Source: Phycisphaerales bacterium
Lineage (GTDB): Bacteria; Planctomycetota; Phycisphaerae; Phycisphaerales; UBA1924
Assembly: GCA_029260435.1 (NCBI GenBank)
Contig: JAJDDG010000010.1
Span: 1 to 64,000 of the forward strand
Reading direction: 5' to 3'
Length of the DNA stretch: 64,000 nucleotides
Shown: positions 28,557 to 36,985 of the stretch, piece after piece
How the letters are laid out: each line of letters opens with the position of its first letter
How positions within the stretch are numbered: position 1 is the stretch's first letter
Translations under genes and position numbers: made by a program
Notes under the pieces: model-generated
What the model was told of the DNA's origin: nothing
Seen by the model: the letters and a program-made list of their open reading frames with translations, nothing else
Databases searched by the model: none

Positions 28557-28592
28557 AGAGTCCGGCTCGCCGCCGGGCTCTTTTTCTTTTTG
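28557..28592 (+). terminator. Rho-independent terminator of the tpsBA operon
   Basis: A 10-bp stem (AGAGTCCGGC with GCCGGGCTCT, one G-T pair) with a short loop is followed by TTTTTCTTTTT, about 45 nt past the tpsA stop. Confidence 0.85.
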
Positions 28593-28658
28593 GAAGGTCG
28601 AGATCATCTGCAATGGTGAACGCCAGACTCCCAACAGATAGGATGTTGGGCGAGAGAT

Positions 28659-29606
28659 TTGCGTTCAGAGGATGTGGCATTGATTGTGACCAAAGATATT
28701 CGCGTTGATTACGACGGTACGACGGCGGTTCGTGATCTGTCGTTCGAGGTCGGGGCGGGGGAGGTATTCGGCTTGATCGGGCCGAACGGGGCGGGCAAGA
28801 GTTCGACGATCCGTGTGCTGGCGACGATCCAGGAGCCGACGTACGGGGATGTGCGGATCGCGGGGCGGGACGTTGTGACGGAGACGGCGCGGGCGCGGGA
28901 AGCGGTCGGGTATATGCCCGATCTGGCTCCGGTTGATGACAATCTGCGGTGCTGGGAGTTTCTTGATCTGTTCGCGGCGGCGTACGGGATGCCACGTCGG
29001 CAGCGGCAGATACGGGTGGACGAGGTGCTGGACGAGGTGGGGCTTGGAGAGAAGCGGGATGCGAAATCGGGGACTCTTTCACGGGGGATGAAGCAGCGGC
29101 TGGTGCTTGCGAAGACAGTGCTGGTCGAGCCGAGTGTGCTGCTCCTTGATGAACCGGCGAGTGGTCTCGATCCGATGGCGCGGATCCAGTTGCGGGACAT
29201 GCTCCAGCGGCAGACGGAGATGGGGCGGACGGTGCTGATCTCGTCGCATATTTTGAGCGAGCTGTCTGGTTTCTGCACGTCCATCGGGATCATGGAAAAG
29301 GGACGGATGGTGGTGAGTGGGCGGCTCGATGAGATTGTCCGCGGGATGCACTCCGGGTTGCGGGTGGTGGTGGAACTGCTCGATGCGCCTCCGGATGCGG
29401 CGACGCTCGCGGCGGGGTGCGCCGGGGTAACGAATGCTGTTGCGGATCGGAACCGGCTCATGATTGAAATGGAGGGCGGAGACGAGGAGGCTGCGGCGCT
29501 GTTGCGTGAGCTGATCGGCAAGGGGCTGAGCGTTATTGGTTTCCGAGAGGAGAAGCTGGACATCGAGGCGATTCTGCTACGGGTTGGCGCGAAGGAGGTT
29601 TCGTGA
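28659..29606 (+). CDS. ABC transporter ATP-binding protein
   Basis: About 315 residues. It has Walker A GPNGAGKSS (about 41-49), signature LSRGMKQRL, Walker B VLLLDEPASGLDP and the H-loop SSH. Overall it is like the CcmA/NatA/DrrA exporter ATPases. It energises the permease encoded next, whose GTG overlaps its stop by 4 nt. The substrate is unknown. The start is uncertain: TTG at 28659 is used, but GTG at 28674 and TTG at 28680 (6-7 nt after AGAGGA) are plausible. Confidence 0.9.
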   Translation: MRSEDVALIVTKDIRVDYDGTTAVRDLSFEVGAGEVFGLIGPNGAGKSSTIRVLATIQEPTYGDVRIAGRDVVTETARAREAVGYMPDLAPVDDNLRCWEFLDLFAAAYGMPRRQRQIRVDEVLDEVGLGEKRDAKSGTLSRGMKQRLVLAKTVLVEPSVLLLDEPASGLDPMARIQLRDMLQRQTEMGRTVLISSHILSELSGFCTSIGIMEKGRMVVSGRLDEIVRGMHSGLRVVVELLDAPPDAATLAAGCAGVTNAVADRNRLMIEMEGGDEEAAALLRELIGKGLSVIGFREEKLDIEAILLRVGAKEVS

Positions 29607-31315
29607 GTGCTCGCGATGCATCGTGGAAGCGCCAGTGGGTGAACCCCATCATGGTGAAGTGCGCGCGCTCACGGCTGCGGTGGCAGCACATGTTGAGCTG
29701 GGGGGTCGTGTTGTTCACGATCACGGCGTTTTTCGCATCGGTCGTGTATTTCCCGATGGTCGAGCGGAATTTTACGGAACCAAAGATAGCTGCGCGGGCG
29801 ATCTTGATGCCTGTGATCATCATCCAGGCGGTCATCCTGATGCTCTCGGGGACGGGTGCGGTGGCGTCAGGGATGGCGCGGGAGCGACTCAAGGAGTTGG
29901 TGGACTACCACCGGATGACACCCATGTCGCCCGGTCGGAAGCTGGTGGGTTTTCTGTTCGGGCTGCCGGCACGGGAGTATTTTCTGTTTGCGTTGACCCT
30001 GCCGTTCGTGGCGTTTGCGGTGATCGTGGGCGAATTCCCGCTCGGCACGCTGGCGCATTTTTATGTGGTATTTTTTAGTTCGGTGATGGTGTATCACCTT
30101 GTGGGTCTTGTGGCGGGGATGGTGGTGCCCAAGCCATACTTTGCGCTGGTGCTCTCTCAGGGGCTGGTGCTGATGCTGTATCTGATTCTGCCCCAACTCT
30201 CGCGGTTCGGGATCACGTTCTTCGAGTTCCTGACGATCCGCCCGACATTGATGGGGCTGATCGCGCAGGAGATCGAGTCTGTCAGCCCGGGTGCTGCGTT
30301 GGTGGCTTCGGATCGTATCGCGAGTTTGGACGGCTTCCGAAATGTGCCTGTGTTCGACACGCTGGTGCATCCGACGGCGTACACATTCATAGTGCAGTCT
30401 TTCCTGATCGTGCTGCTGGTGACGGTGCTGCTCCGCAAGTGGAAGAGTGAGCAGGCGCACCTTTACAGCAAATTGCAGGGATTTTTCGCGTTTGGTGGGC
30501 TCGGGGCGTTTGTGATCGCGAGTGTGTGGGCGATGCTCTCACGCGATGACATGATCCCTGAGGAATTGCTTGAAGTCATGTCTGAGAACGTTGCCTATCC
30601 GGCGACGTACGTTTTCGAGATTCTTCTGGTGATCATGATCGCGCTGATGGGGACGGCTTCGGTTGTTTTCTCGGGGGCGTTCACGTCGAGCAAGCTGACT
30701 TTCGAGCGCGGGATCAGGCGGATACTAAAGCTAGGCAGGAGCCGGCTGCATCCTGATAGCGATGCATCGAGCGGGTTACCCGCTACGTTCGGGATGATTG
30801 GGGCATTTGTTGTCTGTATCGCGCTCATGGTTTGGGTTGCTGCGCGGAAGGGCGAAGCGTTTGAGGCACCGCCGTCGGTTGCCGCGTGGATTCCACTCGT
30901 GTTCACGGTTGGCGGCGCGGTGCTGTTTGCGCAGGGGGTGCGTGAGCGGTTCGGGATGCGCGCGGTGCTGGTCGGGATGTTTGTGGTGTGGTGCATCCCG
31001 TTCTTTGTTGGGATCATCGTGATCGGCGCGTTTGAGCGGCACACGCTCGGGACATACGTCTGTCTGCCTTGCCCGGTGATGGCGGTGCTTGTGGGGATGC
31101 AGGATGTGGTATCGAATGCGACGTTCGAATCGGGGATTGTGCCCGAGAGCGTAGTCTTCATGGACGAGATCGAGAGCGATATCAGCAAGATGATGATCGT
31201 CTCTGCGGTGTTCCACGGCGGGCTGGCGCTGGCGGTGCATCTCGAAAACTGGCGGTATCGTCGTCAGATCGCGGCGCGGGAACGGGGCGCGTGGGCGACT
31301 CGGGAAGCCACGTGA
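29603..31315 (+). CDS. ABC transporter permease
   Basis: A 570-residue membrane protein with about 12 hydrophobic segments starting near residue 30 (MLSWGVVLFTITAFFASVVYF). It follows the ATPase with a 4-nt overlap, so the pair forms one exporter of the ABC-2 type. There is no soluble binding protein, which fits export rather than import. Substrate unknown. Confidence 0.8.
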   Translation: MSARDASWKRQWVNPIMVKCARSRLRWQHMLSWGVVLFTITAFFASVVYFPMVERNFTEPKIAARAILMPVIIIQAVILMLSGTGAVASGMARERLKELVDYHRMTPMSPGRKLVGFLFGLPAREYFLFALTLPFVAFAVIVGEFPLGTLAHFYVVFFSSVMVYHLVGLVAGMVVPKPYFALVLSQGLVLMLYLILPQLSRFGITFFEFLTIRPTLMGLIAQEIESVSPGAALVASDRIASLDGFRNVPVFDTLVHPTAYTFIVQSFLIVLLVTVLLRKWKSEQAHLYSKLQGFFAFGGLGAFVIASVWAMLSRDDMIPEELLEVMSENVAYPATYVFEILLVIMIALMGTASVVFSGAFTSSKLTFERGIRRILKLGRSRLHPDSDASSGLPATFGMIGAFVVCIALMVWVAARKGEAFEAPPSVAAWIPLVFTVGGAVLFAQGVRERFGMRAVLVGMFVVWCIPFFVGIIVIGAFERHTLGTYVCLPCPVMAVLVGMQDVVSNATFESGIVPESVVFMDEIESDISKMMIVSAVFHGGLALAVHLENWRYRRQIAARERGAWATREAT

Positions 31316-31327
31316 GATGGATCGGGC

Positions 31328-32164
31328 TCACACGCCGACAGTGGGGTGATATCCGATCGCGGCAAGTGCGCCATCCGGACAGCGCGAGAGCAGTTCGTGC
31401 TGGTGCTCCTCGGACATGCCTTCCGATCCGTCCCAGCGGTTGAGACTCTCTGTGTGCGGTGCGGCGTGACGACGGGTGTTCTCGTCGCCGTAACCCTCGT
31501 GGTGATGATGCGAGCCGTACTGCACCATGGCGGGATCGGATGGCACATCGAGGAATTTACAAATAGCACTTGCCTGTTCGGAGGGGTGTGCACAGAGATC
31601 CTCGTAGCGGGCAACGATCGATGTATGCGAGTGGTTGGAGAAGAACGTGGCGAGGGTTGAAAAATCCTGCGCGACTTGATCGAAGTGCTCGGTGACGCAT
31701 CCGCTCGATGCGTGGCGCCATGTATGACGACTCCACGCGATCGCGCGCGGATCGCGAGCGAGAATGATGAAGCGGGCCCGCGGGAATAGGAGCGGGAGGT
31801 ATTCGGCGATCTGTGTGTACAGCGGGGTTTTGTCCACGAAGATGGCCGCGTTTTTCTGTCCGGCGCGGCGAGCGGCGGAGGCGTACACGCTCGCGGCAAA
31901 TGCGGCGCACGCCTGTGTAAAATCGGGTGCCGCGATGTGTTGCTGCAGTGCTGCGGCTGCCTGCTTCGGGTTGTAGGTGGGATGCTCGCCCAACCCGCTC
32001 CAGAGGTTGGTGAGCGGGAGCATGAACCACGTTTCGGCGGAGGCGTAGATCGCGGGGTGGGTGTCGAGGATCTTGCGCAGGAGGGTGGTCCCGGAGCGGA
32101 AGGCACCGAGGACGAACACAAGCTGTTCACCCGAGCGGAGGGTGGTTTCGGAGAGGTGTGGCAT
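31328..32164 (-). CDS. Sulfotransferase family protein
   Basis: About 278 residues from the ATG at 32164; a GTG at 32242 would add 26 residues that do not look conserved. FVLGAFRSGTTLLRKILDTHP is the 5'-phosphosulfate-binding loop for the PAPS donor. FVDKTPLYTQIAEYL and FIILARDPRAIAWSR match the 3'-phosphate-binding region of bacterial sulfotransferase_3 proteins. It would transfer sulfate from PAPS to a carbohydrate or protein acceptor that is not identifiable. Single gene, convergent with the ABC permease and next to tRNA-Gly. Confidence 0.85.
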   Translation of the reverse strand: MPHLSETTLRSGEQLVFVLGAFRSGTTLLRKILDTHPAIYASAETWFMLPLTNLWSGLGEHPTYNPKQAAAALQQHIAAPDFTQACAAFAASVYASAARRAGQKNAAIFVDKTPLYTQIAEYLPLLFPRARFIILARDPRAIAWSRHTWRHASSGCVTEHFDQVAQDFSTLATFFSNHSHTSIVARYEDLCAHPSEQASAICKFLDVPSDPAMVQYGSHHHHEGYGDENTRRHAAPHTESLNRWDGSEGMSEEHQHELLSRCPDGALAAIGYHPTVGV

Positions 32165-32247
32165 AGAACTCTGATCGACCGGGTCAGCGGCGGAGTATGA
32201 CCGGCGGCTCTGCTGCGTCGGGAAGGCGGTATGATGGAACACTCCTC

Positions 32248-32319
32248 GCGGGCGTAGCTCAATGGTAGAGCGTCAGCCTTCCAAGCTGAATGTTGAGGGT
32301 TCGAGTCCCTTCGCCCGCT
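32248..32319 (+). tRNA. tRNA-Gly(TCC)
   Basis: A full cloverleaf: acceptor GCGGGCG/CGCCCGC, D-arm GCTC/GAGC, anticodon stem TCAGC/GCTGA with loop CTTCCAA (anticodon TCC), 5-nt variable loop, T-arm GAGGG-TTCGAGT-CCCTT, discriminator T; no encoded CCA. Its 3' half is duplicated 8 kb downstream. Confidence 0.95.
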
Positions 32320-32322
32320 TTG
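32274..32322 (+). repeat. Left 49-bp direct repeat (attachment-site-like, within tRNA-Gly)
   Basis: From the anticodon stem through the tRNA 3' end plus TTG, this 49-nt stretch is identical to 40269-40317. Integration at the 3' half of a tRNA gene normally leaves the intact gene at one end and a copy of the 3' half at the other. Confidence 0.85.
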
Positions 32323-32659
32323 TCTTGTGGTGTTCGGGTAGACGCCAGAACACCCGATGGCTCGGCTTGTTCGATGGCCGAACTCCCCCACTCTTGTTGA
32401 TGTGCTGACCCTTTAGTTGTGCTGCCTTGTGCTCATTGACGGGGGGGGCACGGGTTCCAGCTGCGCGGGTCGGAGGCGGAAGATGCGTGCGGGAGCGGTG
32501 GGATCAGCGGTGCGCGGGAATCCCCCGGGGTTGCTTCCACAATCACGGGGGTATGAGGGAGTTTCGGGCAGTGTCCGCGCCCGAGAATTTTGAATGTGTA
32601 ATCACCGGAGCGAAATGGCCCGGGAGATCGGGCAACAATGATCGACTCGGCGTGCTTGC
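32320..32659. other. Intergenic region after tRNA-Gly
   Basis: About 340 nt. A GGTGTTC/GAACACC inverted repeat lies at about 32329-32354, then GC-rich sequence, then the imperfect repeat copy described separately. No intact gene is supported. Confidence 0.5.
32516..32656 (-). pseudogene. Decayed 3' end of a 33687-type small secreted protein gene
   Basis: On the minus strand one frame reads ESIIVARSPGPFRS, which lines up with DSISVGPISGTFTSR, the C terminus of the protein encoded at 33687-34109. The similarity continues past the stop position at nucleotide level (32516-32633 versus 33600-33718). Only this terminal piece remains, directly after the dockerin gene's stop. Confidence 0.45.
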
Positions 32660-33505
32660 TCAGCACGGTTGTCCCAGGCGGAACAGCACGAAGCTGATGT
32701 CGTTGACATCGATAGCGCCGTCGGAATTGGCGTCGGCGTCGCACCCCGTGGCACCGCAAGGATCCCCGAGGCGGAAGATGACAAACGAGATGTCGTTGAC
32801 ATCAACAACGGCATCGGCGTTGACGTCACCGTCGCATGTTGATGGGAGGGACTGCGAGCCGGCGTAGAGCCCCACGTGATCGATCCACAGCGTTTTGGGT
32901 GTTGTGACAAGTCCGCCCGGGTAGGAGGTCCGTGATTCGATGGTCAGGAAGAATGCCAATCGGTTTACGGTGGTGAAATTCTGCAGCCCGTTGCCAGATC
33001 CGAAGCCGGTATCAACGAAACTGGCGACGGGGATATTGTAGACATTGGTGCCGGGAGAGAGCATCAGCAATGGGCTTTCCCACTCGTCGTCGCCGAGGTC
33101 GATGTTGATGATTCCGTCGTTGTTGTCGTCTTCTCGGATGGTGACGAACACGCTCAGCGAGGCGTCTGTGGGCGCGTCGATCGTCATGCTCCATGTGTCC
33201 GCACTCGGTGATGCCGCGAGTTCGGGTGCGCTTACGCCCAGCGTCCCGATGCCGACACCGGAGACACCGAAGAAGGGTGTGGGTTGAAAAGCGATATCGA
33301 GTTGCATGCTGTCGCCGGAGTGGACTGTTGTTGCGGACTGGGTCACGGCGTAGCTCGCCACACCGCCGAAGAATGAAAAGAGCTTGTCGTACAGGCCGGT
33401 GGCGGTCTCACATTCTGCTGGCATCTCTGGAGCTGCGTGAGCTGATGGTGCCATCAGTATCGAGGCGAGTGACAAGGCGATGAACGAGCGATTGGTGGAT
33501 GGCAT
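32660..33505 (-). CDS. Secreted protein with C-terminal dockerin-like repeats
   Basis: 281 residues with a signal peptide (FIALSLASILMAPSAHAA). The middle (about 27-215) is a beta-rich domain with no recognised family (LYDKLFSFFGGVASY, WSMTIDAPTDASLSVFVTI). The C-terminal 60 residues are two calcium-binding repeats, DVNADAVVDVNDISFVIFRL and DANSDGAIDVNDISFVLFRL, each with Asp/Asn loops and a hydrophobic helix, set between cysteines. Such repeats occur widely in Phycisphaerae exported proteins; no cohesin is seen, so the partner is unknown. The gene sits between two copies of an imperfect repeat of about 120 bp. Confidence 0.82.
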   Translation of the reverse strand: MPSTNRSFIALSLASILMAPSAHAAPEMPAECETATGLYDKLFSFFGGVASYAVTQSATTVHSGDSMQLDIAFQPTPFFGVSGVGIGTLGVSAPELAASPSADTWSMTIDAPTDASLSVFVTIREDDNNDGIINIDLGDDEWESPLLMLSPGTNVYNIPVASFVDTGFGSGNGLQNFTTVNRLAFFLTIESRTSYPGGLVTTPKTLWIDHVGLYAGSQSLPSTCDGDVNADAVVDVNDISFVIFRLGDPCGATGCDADANSDGAIDVNDISFVLFRLGQPC

Positions 33506-33599
33506 TGCGAGCCCTTTTTAATGACATGGTGGTTCGGCGGATCTTCATCTCCGGTTGCCCGGGGATTGGCGGGGTTGAGCGAACGAAGATTCGCGGTTC

Positions 33600-33718
33600 T
33601 GGAAACCCCCGGGATTGCTTCCACAATCTCGTGGGGTATGAGGGAGCTTCGGGCAGCGTCTGCGCCCGAGAGGAATGCGTGTGCACTCACCGAGAGGTGA
33701 AGGTCCCGGAGATCGGGC
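33600..33718. repeat. Right copy of imperfect ~120-bp direct repeat
   Basis: Matches 32516-32633 at most positions by eye, including TTGCTTCCACAATC, GGTATGAGGGAG and GAGATCGGGC. It covers the last codons of the gene at 33687 and its 3' flank. The two copies bracket the dockerin gene at 32660-33505. Confidence 0.7.
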
Positions 33719-34109
33719 CGACGGAGATCGAATCGCCGGGCTGCACGGGGGGGAAGTCGCCGCCGATCGGGGTGCCGTCGCCTGGATCGTCGATGAATGC
33801 CGAGGTGCGGAACTGCAACTCGGCTACGCCGAGATCATTCGCGGTCACGGTGCCGAGCATGGAGCCGTTGAGCATGATGGTGAGCTCTTGACCGGGCGCG
33901 AAGTCTTCGACCTGAACCTTGAATCGCTGCTGCACCAAGTTGCCCTTCTGGCGCTCTTCGTACTTGGCCTTCCCGGAAGCCAGAGTCTTGCCTGACATGC
34001 GTGCTTCGAGTTTGACGTCGTTGTTGCCACCGCCAGCGACTGCCGTGCTCTGCATGCCAAAGGCAACAGCAAGGGCCGCACACACAAGGATGCTCAGTAA
34101 ACGTTTCAT
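33687..34109 (-). CDS. Small secreted protein of unknown function
   Basis: 140 residues with a signal peptide (LLSILVCAALAVAFG, cleavage near TAVAG). The mature part is one beta-rich domain: DVKLEARMSGKTLASGKAKY, FKVQVEDFAPGQELTIMLNG, SMLGTVTANDLGVAELQF and a final DSISVGPISGTFTSR. Similar single-domain secreted proteins are known in planctomycetes, but no function is assigned. The ATG at 34109 has GGAG 7 nt upstream. A decayed 3' fragment of a relative lies at about 32516-32656. Confidence 0.75.
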   Translation of the reverse strand: MKRLLSILVCAALAVAFGMQSTAVAGGGNNDVKLEARMSGKTLASGKAKYEERQKGNLVQQRFKVQVEDFAPGQELTIMLNGSMLGTVTANDLGVAELQFRTSAFIDDPGDGTPIGGDFPPVQPGDSISVGPISGTFTSR

Positions 34110-34587
34110 AGTTGTACTCCTCGGAATCAGTTCTTCTCTTCGTGTTGCAACTCACAGCGAGTCGCTAGCGGAGAGCTGTTATGCAATCGTCGTGCCAGTG
34201 TTCCAACATGTCGCGGATACTCGACTTGCGCAGCGGAATGCGTCTGCGCTGGTTGAGTTCAGGAACGATGCTCCGGATCAGCCGGTTGATCTCGCGCAAG
34301 AATCAAGAGTGCATGACAGCGTGCGGGCGGATCGAGAGTCGAGCTGAGAGCCCTATGTGTGCAAATCGTTTTTGCAATTACGGTGCGCGTGAGTCCGCGT
34401 TCAACTGAGCGATACGTGCCCGTATTGCGCTGCGGGCAGCAATGTACTCATCTAACGCGCCAGGAATGGCGGATCTCAAGCGGGATGGCTGAGATCGACC
34501 GGCCTTTCAAAGATAATTGGTGTTGAGGATTGGAATTGTTCCGATTAGATTGGTGCTAGCGAAACGGTTCAGAGGGATCTTGTCTGA
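34110..34587. other. Divergent intergenic region
   Basis: About 480 nt between the divergent genes at 33687 and 34588. No gene is supported. It is richer in A and T than its surroundings near 34500-34560, where a promoter-like pair is seen (listed separately). Confidence 0.5.
34523..34551 (+). promoter_or_regulatory. Sigma-70-like promoter for the pseudopilin operon
   Basis: TTGAGG (34523-34528) and TAGATT (34546-34551) with a 17-nt spacer, about 36 nt before the start at 34588. The spacer holds an imperfect palindrome, ATTGGAATTGTTCCGAT, which could be an operator. Confidence 0.45.
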
Positions 34588-35403
34588 GTGGATACCAAGC
34601 GGCACATTTCACATTGTTTCGATGTCGCCTCGCGGCGCAGCGCCGGGAGACGGGTGCGGCCGCGCGCATTTACGATGATCGAACTCCTCGTCGTGATCTC
34701 TGTGATTGTGATCCTGCTCTCGCTTTTGATGCCTGCGCTCGGGAAGGGGCTTGAGGCGGCGCGTTCCTTTAAATGCCAGACGACCGTCCGCGGGATTGCG
34801 TTTGATTTCGCGATGTTCGCCGACAAGCAACTGCACGGCTCGCGCGGCAACGACTCGGCGATCTACGGCCCGAACCGGTTCTCGCTTGAAACATTTATCG
34901 AGAGCGAATACTGCATCGACGAGTTCTGGTGCTTCGGCGACGTCCCGTTGTATGAGAACACTTCGTCGGATGATCGGATGCGTTGTTCGGAGGTATCCGG
35001 ACCGGTGACACTCCGCAAAGACGTGCCCTGCAGAGAGGGGGCGGTCGGTCCGTCTCAGAATGTGTCCTATGCGTTTAATCTCCGCCTGCTCCGGGCGGAG
35101 TACAAGGGCCCACGCGGTCGCCCGCGTATGCGGGAGGTGCAGTTGAGTTCGTTGATTCTTGCTCGCTCCGATGTGCCTCTGGTGATCGATGCGGACGGTG
35201 AGGCTGCGGCGGTTCGCGATGCTCTGCCGCACTATGTTGCCCCTTCGCTCGATTCCCAAGGCCCCCTCGCCGGAGACCGCTACTGGTTCCCCTCGTCGCG
35301 ACACTCCAAGAAGACGAATGTCGGCTTCGTGGATGGGAGCGTTCGATCCAGTTTCAATCCCGAGGCATTCTCCGGGTGGAGCTATAAACCACCCCGGATG
35401 TAA
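34588..35403 (+). CDS. Type II secretion/type IV pilin-like pseudopilin
   Basis: 271 residues. FTMIELLVVISVIVILLSLL is the prepilin cleavage/methylation signal with Glu at +5, preceded by a basic leader of about 28 residues from a GTG start. The C-terminal part has HSKKTNVGFVDGSVR, the H-X9-DG element of planctomycete DUF1559-like pseudopilins. It would be processed by a prepilin peptidase and act in secretion or pilus assembly, or be an exported protein using that signal. It heads a run of four same-strand genes with a two-component system. Confidence 0.85.
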   Translation: MDTKRHISHCFDVASRRSAGRRVRPRAFTMIELLVVISVIVILLSLLMPALGKGLEAARSFKCQTTVRGIAFDFAMFADKQLHGSRGNDSAIYGPNRFSLETFIESEYCIDEFWCFGDVPLYENTSSDDRMRCSEVSGPVTLRKDVPCREGAVGPSQNVSYAFNLRLLRAEYKGPRGRPRMREVQLSSLILARSDVPLVIDADGEAAAVRDALPHYVAPSLDSQGPLAGDRYWFPSSRHSKKTNVGFVDGSVRSSFNPEAFSGWSYKPPRM

Positions 35404-35451
35404 GCGAAGGGATCCCGGGGTATTGGTCGGGCGGGGTATGCTTATTGATCT

Positions 35452-36927
35452 ATGAGACTCCAGCGGAAGTTTGCGGTTCTTGCGCTGATGAGCGGGCTCG
35501 CGGCGACGTTCGGGCTCGGCGCGGCATTCGCATTCGGAGAGTTCGTCGATCGCCAGCTCACTCGCCCGTACAAAGAGACGACGGGCGTGCTGCTCGCCCT
35601 CGCGGATGTGAAGCATATGGTTGGGGAGCTCACGCGCACCCTGCCTGGTCCGGGCAGGGATGAGCCCGGTATCACCGCGATTGTGCTCCCGGATCCGGAT
35701 TCGCAATCTGTCCTCGTTTACGATGAACACACCAGGGTGCTCCACGGCGCTGTAGAACACCTGCGGGCGCTGCCAGCGTTCGAGAGGTTGTGTGGTGTAT
35801 CGACAGCCCGCAATCTTCTTCTGCGGATCGATGCTGCTGAAGCGATCGCCTATGAATGGTTCGATACTGGCGACTCGAAAACTGGCATCGATGCCGGGTT
35901 CCACCATTACGAGATCCACGAGATCATCGAGCGTATCGAATCGCGGGTGCTCGCTGAGTCGGAAGAAGTCATCGCCCTATCGGGCACGCTGCGCGCCCTG
36001 CACCGGTTGATCGTCGGATCGGGTATCGGCGCGGTCATTCTGCTCGCACTGCTGACGGTGATGCTGATCCGGCGGTGGGTCGTGCGACCGGTGGCATCGT
36101 TGCGTGTCGCGGCGTCCGAGATCGCCAAGGGGCACTACGAGTATCGGGCACCTGTTGCGGGGTCCGACGAACTGTCGCTGCTCGCACGAGAGGTGAACGA
36201 GATGGCGGGGCGTATTGTAACCATGCAGGAAGAGGCTGTGAGCCGCGAACGTCTCGCGTCCGTCGGTGAGATGGTTCGGCGGATCGCACACAACATCCGC
36301 AACCCGTTGGCGGGTATTCGTGGCACCGCAGAGCTATCAATCCGGCGTGCTGGTGAACAGGACCGGATCGTCGCTGACCAGCGCGAGATCATCGCTGCTG
36401 TAGATCAATTCAATACATGGATCACAGAACTCCTGCGGACAACCACGCCGGCAAAGGTTCTGATCGCGCTGCATGATGTCGGACCATGGCTCACGGGGCA
36501 GGCAGAGGCGATCCACCCGCTCGCGTCGATGCGGGGTGTGACCCTGCACCTCGATCTCGGACGTGCGCCCGAAGCGGTTTTTTTTGACCCGGTTCACCTC
36601 GGGCATGCGATGAGTGCTGTCATCACGAACGCTGTCCAGGTTGCACCCGGCGGTTCGGAAGTCGAGATCGAGTGTGTCGCAGGACAGGACGATGATTGGT
36701 GGGTGGTCCGTGTGAGTGATCGTGGGCCCGGGATTCCGCTGGATCTACGGGAGTCTATTTTTCGCCCGTATTTCACGACGAAGCCTGATGGGACTGGCAT
36801 CGGTCTTGCAGTTGCAAGGGAGGTCGCCCTGAAACACGGTGGCTCGATCGGTGTTCTCGAGCGTGAAGGAGGGGGCATGACCTTCGAGTTTCGCTTGCCC
36901 ATGCGGGCTGAGACGCCAGAATGGTGA
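35452..36927 (+). CDS. Membrane sensor histidine kinase (NtrB-like)
   Basis: 491 residues. It has an N-terminal membrane segment, an extracytoplasmic region (about 35-180), a second membrane segment (IGAVILLALLTVMLI), a HAMP domain, and the H box VRRIAHNIRNPLAGIRGTAEL, of the AtoS/NtrB type that pairs with sigma-54 activators. ATP-binding motifs: VITNAVQVAPGG, DRGPGIPLDLRESIF and GTGIGLAVAREVA. It lies 58 nt before the response regulator gene and very probably phosphorylates its product. The signal sensed is unknown. Confidence 0.92.
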   Translation: MRLQRKFAVLALMSGLAATFGLGAAFAFGEFVDRQLTRPYKETTGVLLALADVKHMVGELTRTLPGPGRDEPGITAIVLPDPDSQSVLVYDEHTRVLHGAVEHLRALPAFERLCGVSTARNLLLRIDAAEAIAYEWFDTGDSKTGIDAGFHHYEIHEIIERIESRVLAESEEVIALSGTLRALHRLIVGSGIGAVILLALLTVMLIRRWVVRPVASLRVAASEIAKGHYEYRAPVAGSDELSLLAREVNEMAGRIVTMQEEAVSRERLASVGEMVRRIAHNIRNPLAGIRGTAELSIRRAGEQDRIVADQREIIAAVDQFNTWITELLRTTTPAKVLIALHDVGPWLTGQAEAIHPLASMRGVTLHLDLGRAPEAVFFDPVHLGHAMSAVITNAVQVAPGGSEVEIECVAGQDDDWWVVRVSDRGPGIPLDLRESIFRPYFTTKPDGTGIGLAVAREVALKHGGSIGVLEREGGGMTFEFRLPMRAETPEW

Positions 36928-36985
36928 TAAGAACCGGCTTATTTCAGCCGGAGGTTGAAATCAACCAACGAGTGAGGATGTTTCG

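Noticed and set aside
32433-32759. Minus-strand frame overlapping the dockerin gene end
   Set aside because: It crosses the dockerin coding region in another frame; only its tail similarity to the 33687 protein is meaningful, and this was recorded as a relic.
34528-34546. Imperfect palindrome considered as a dif site
   Set aside because: It lacks resemblance to XerC/XerD arms and fits better as the spacer of a promoter.
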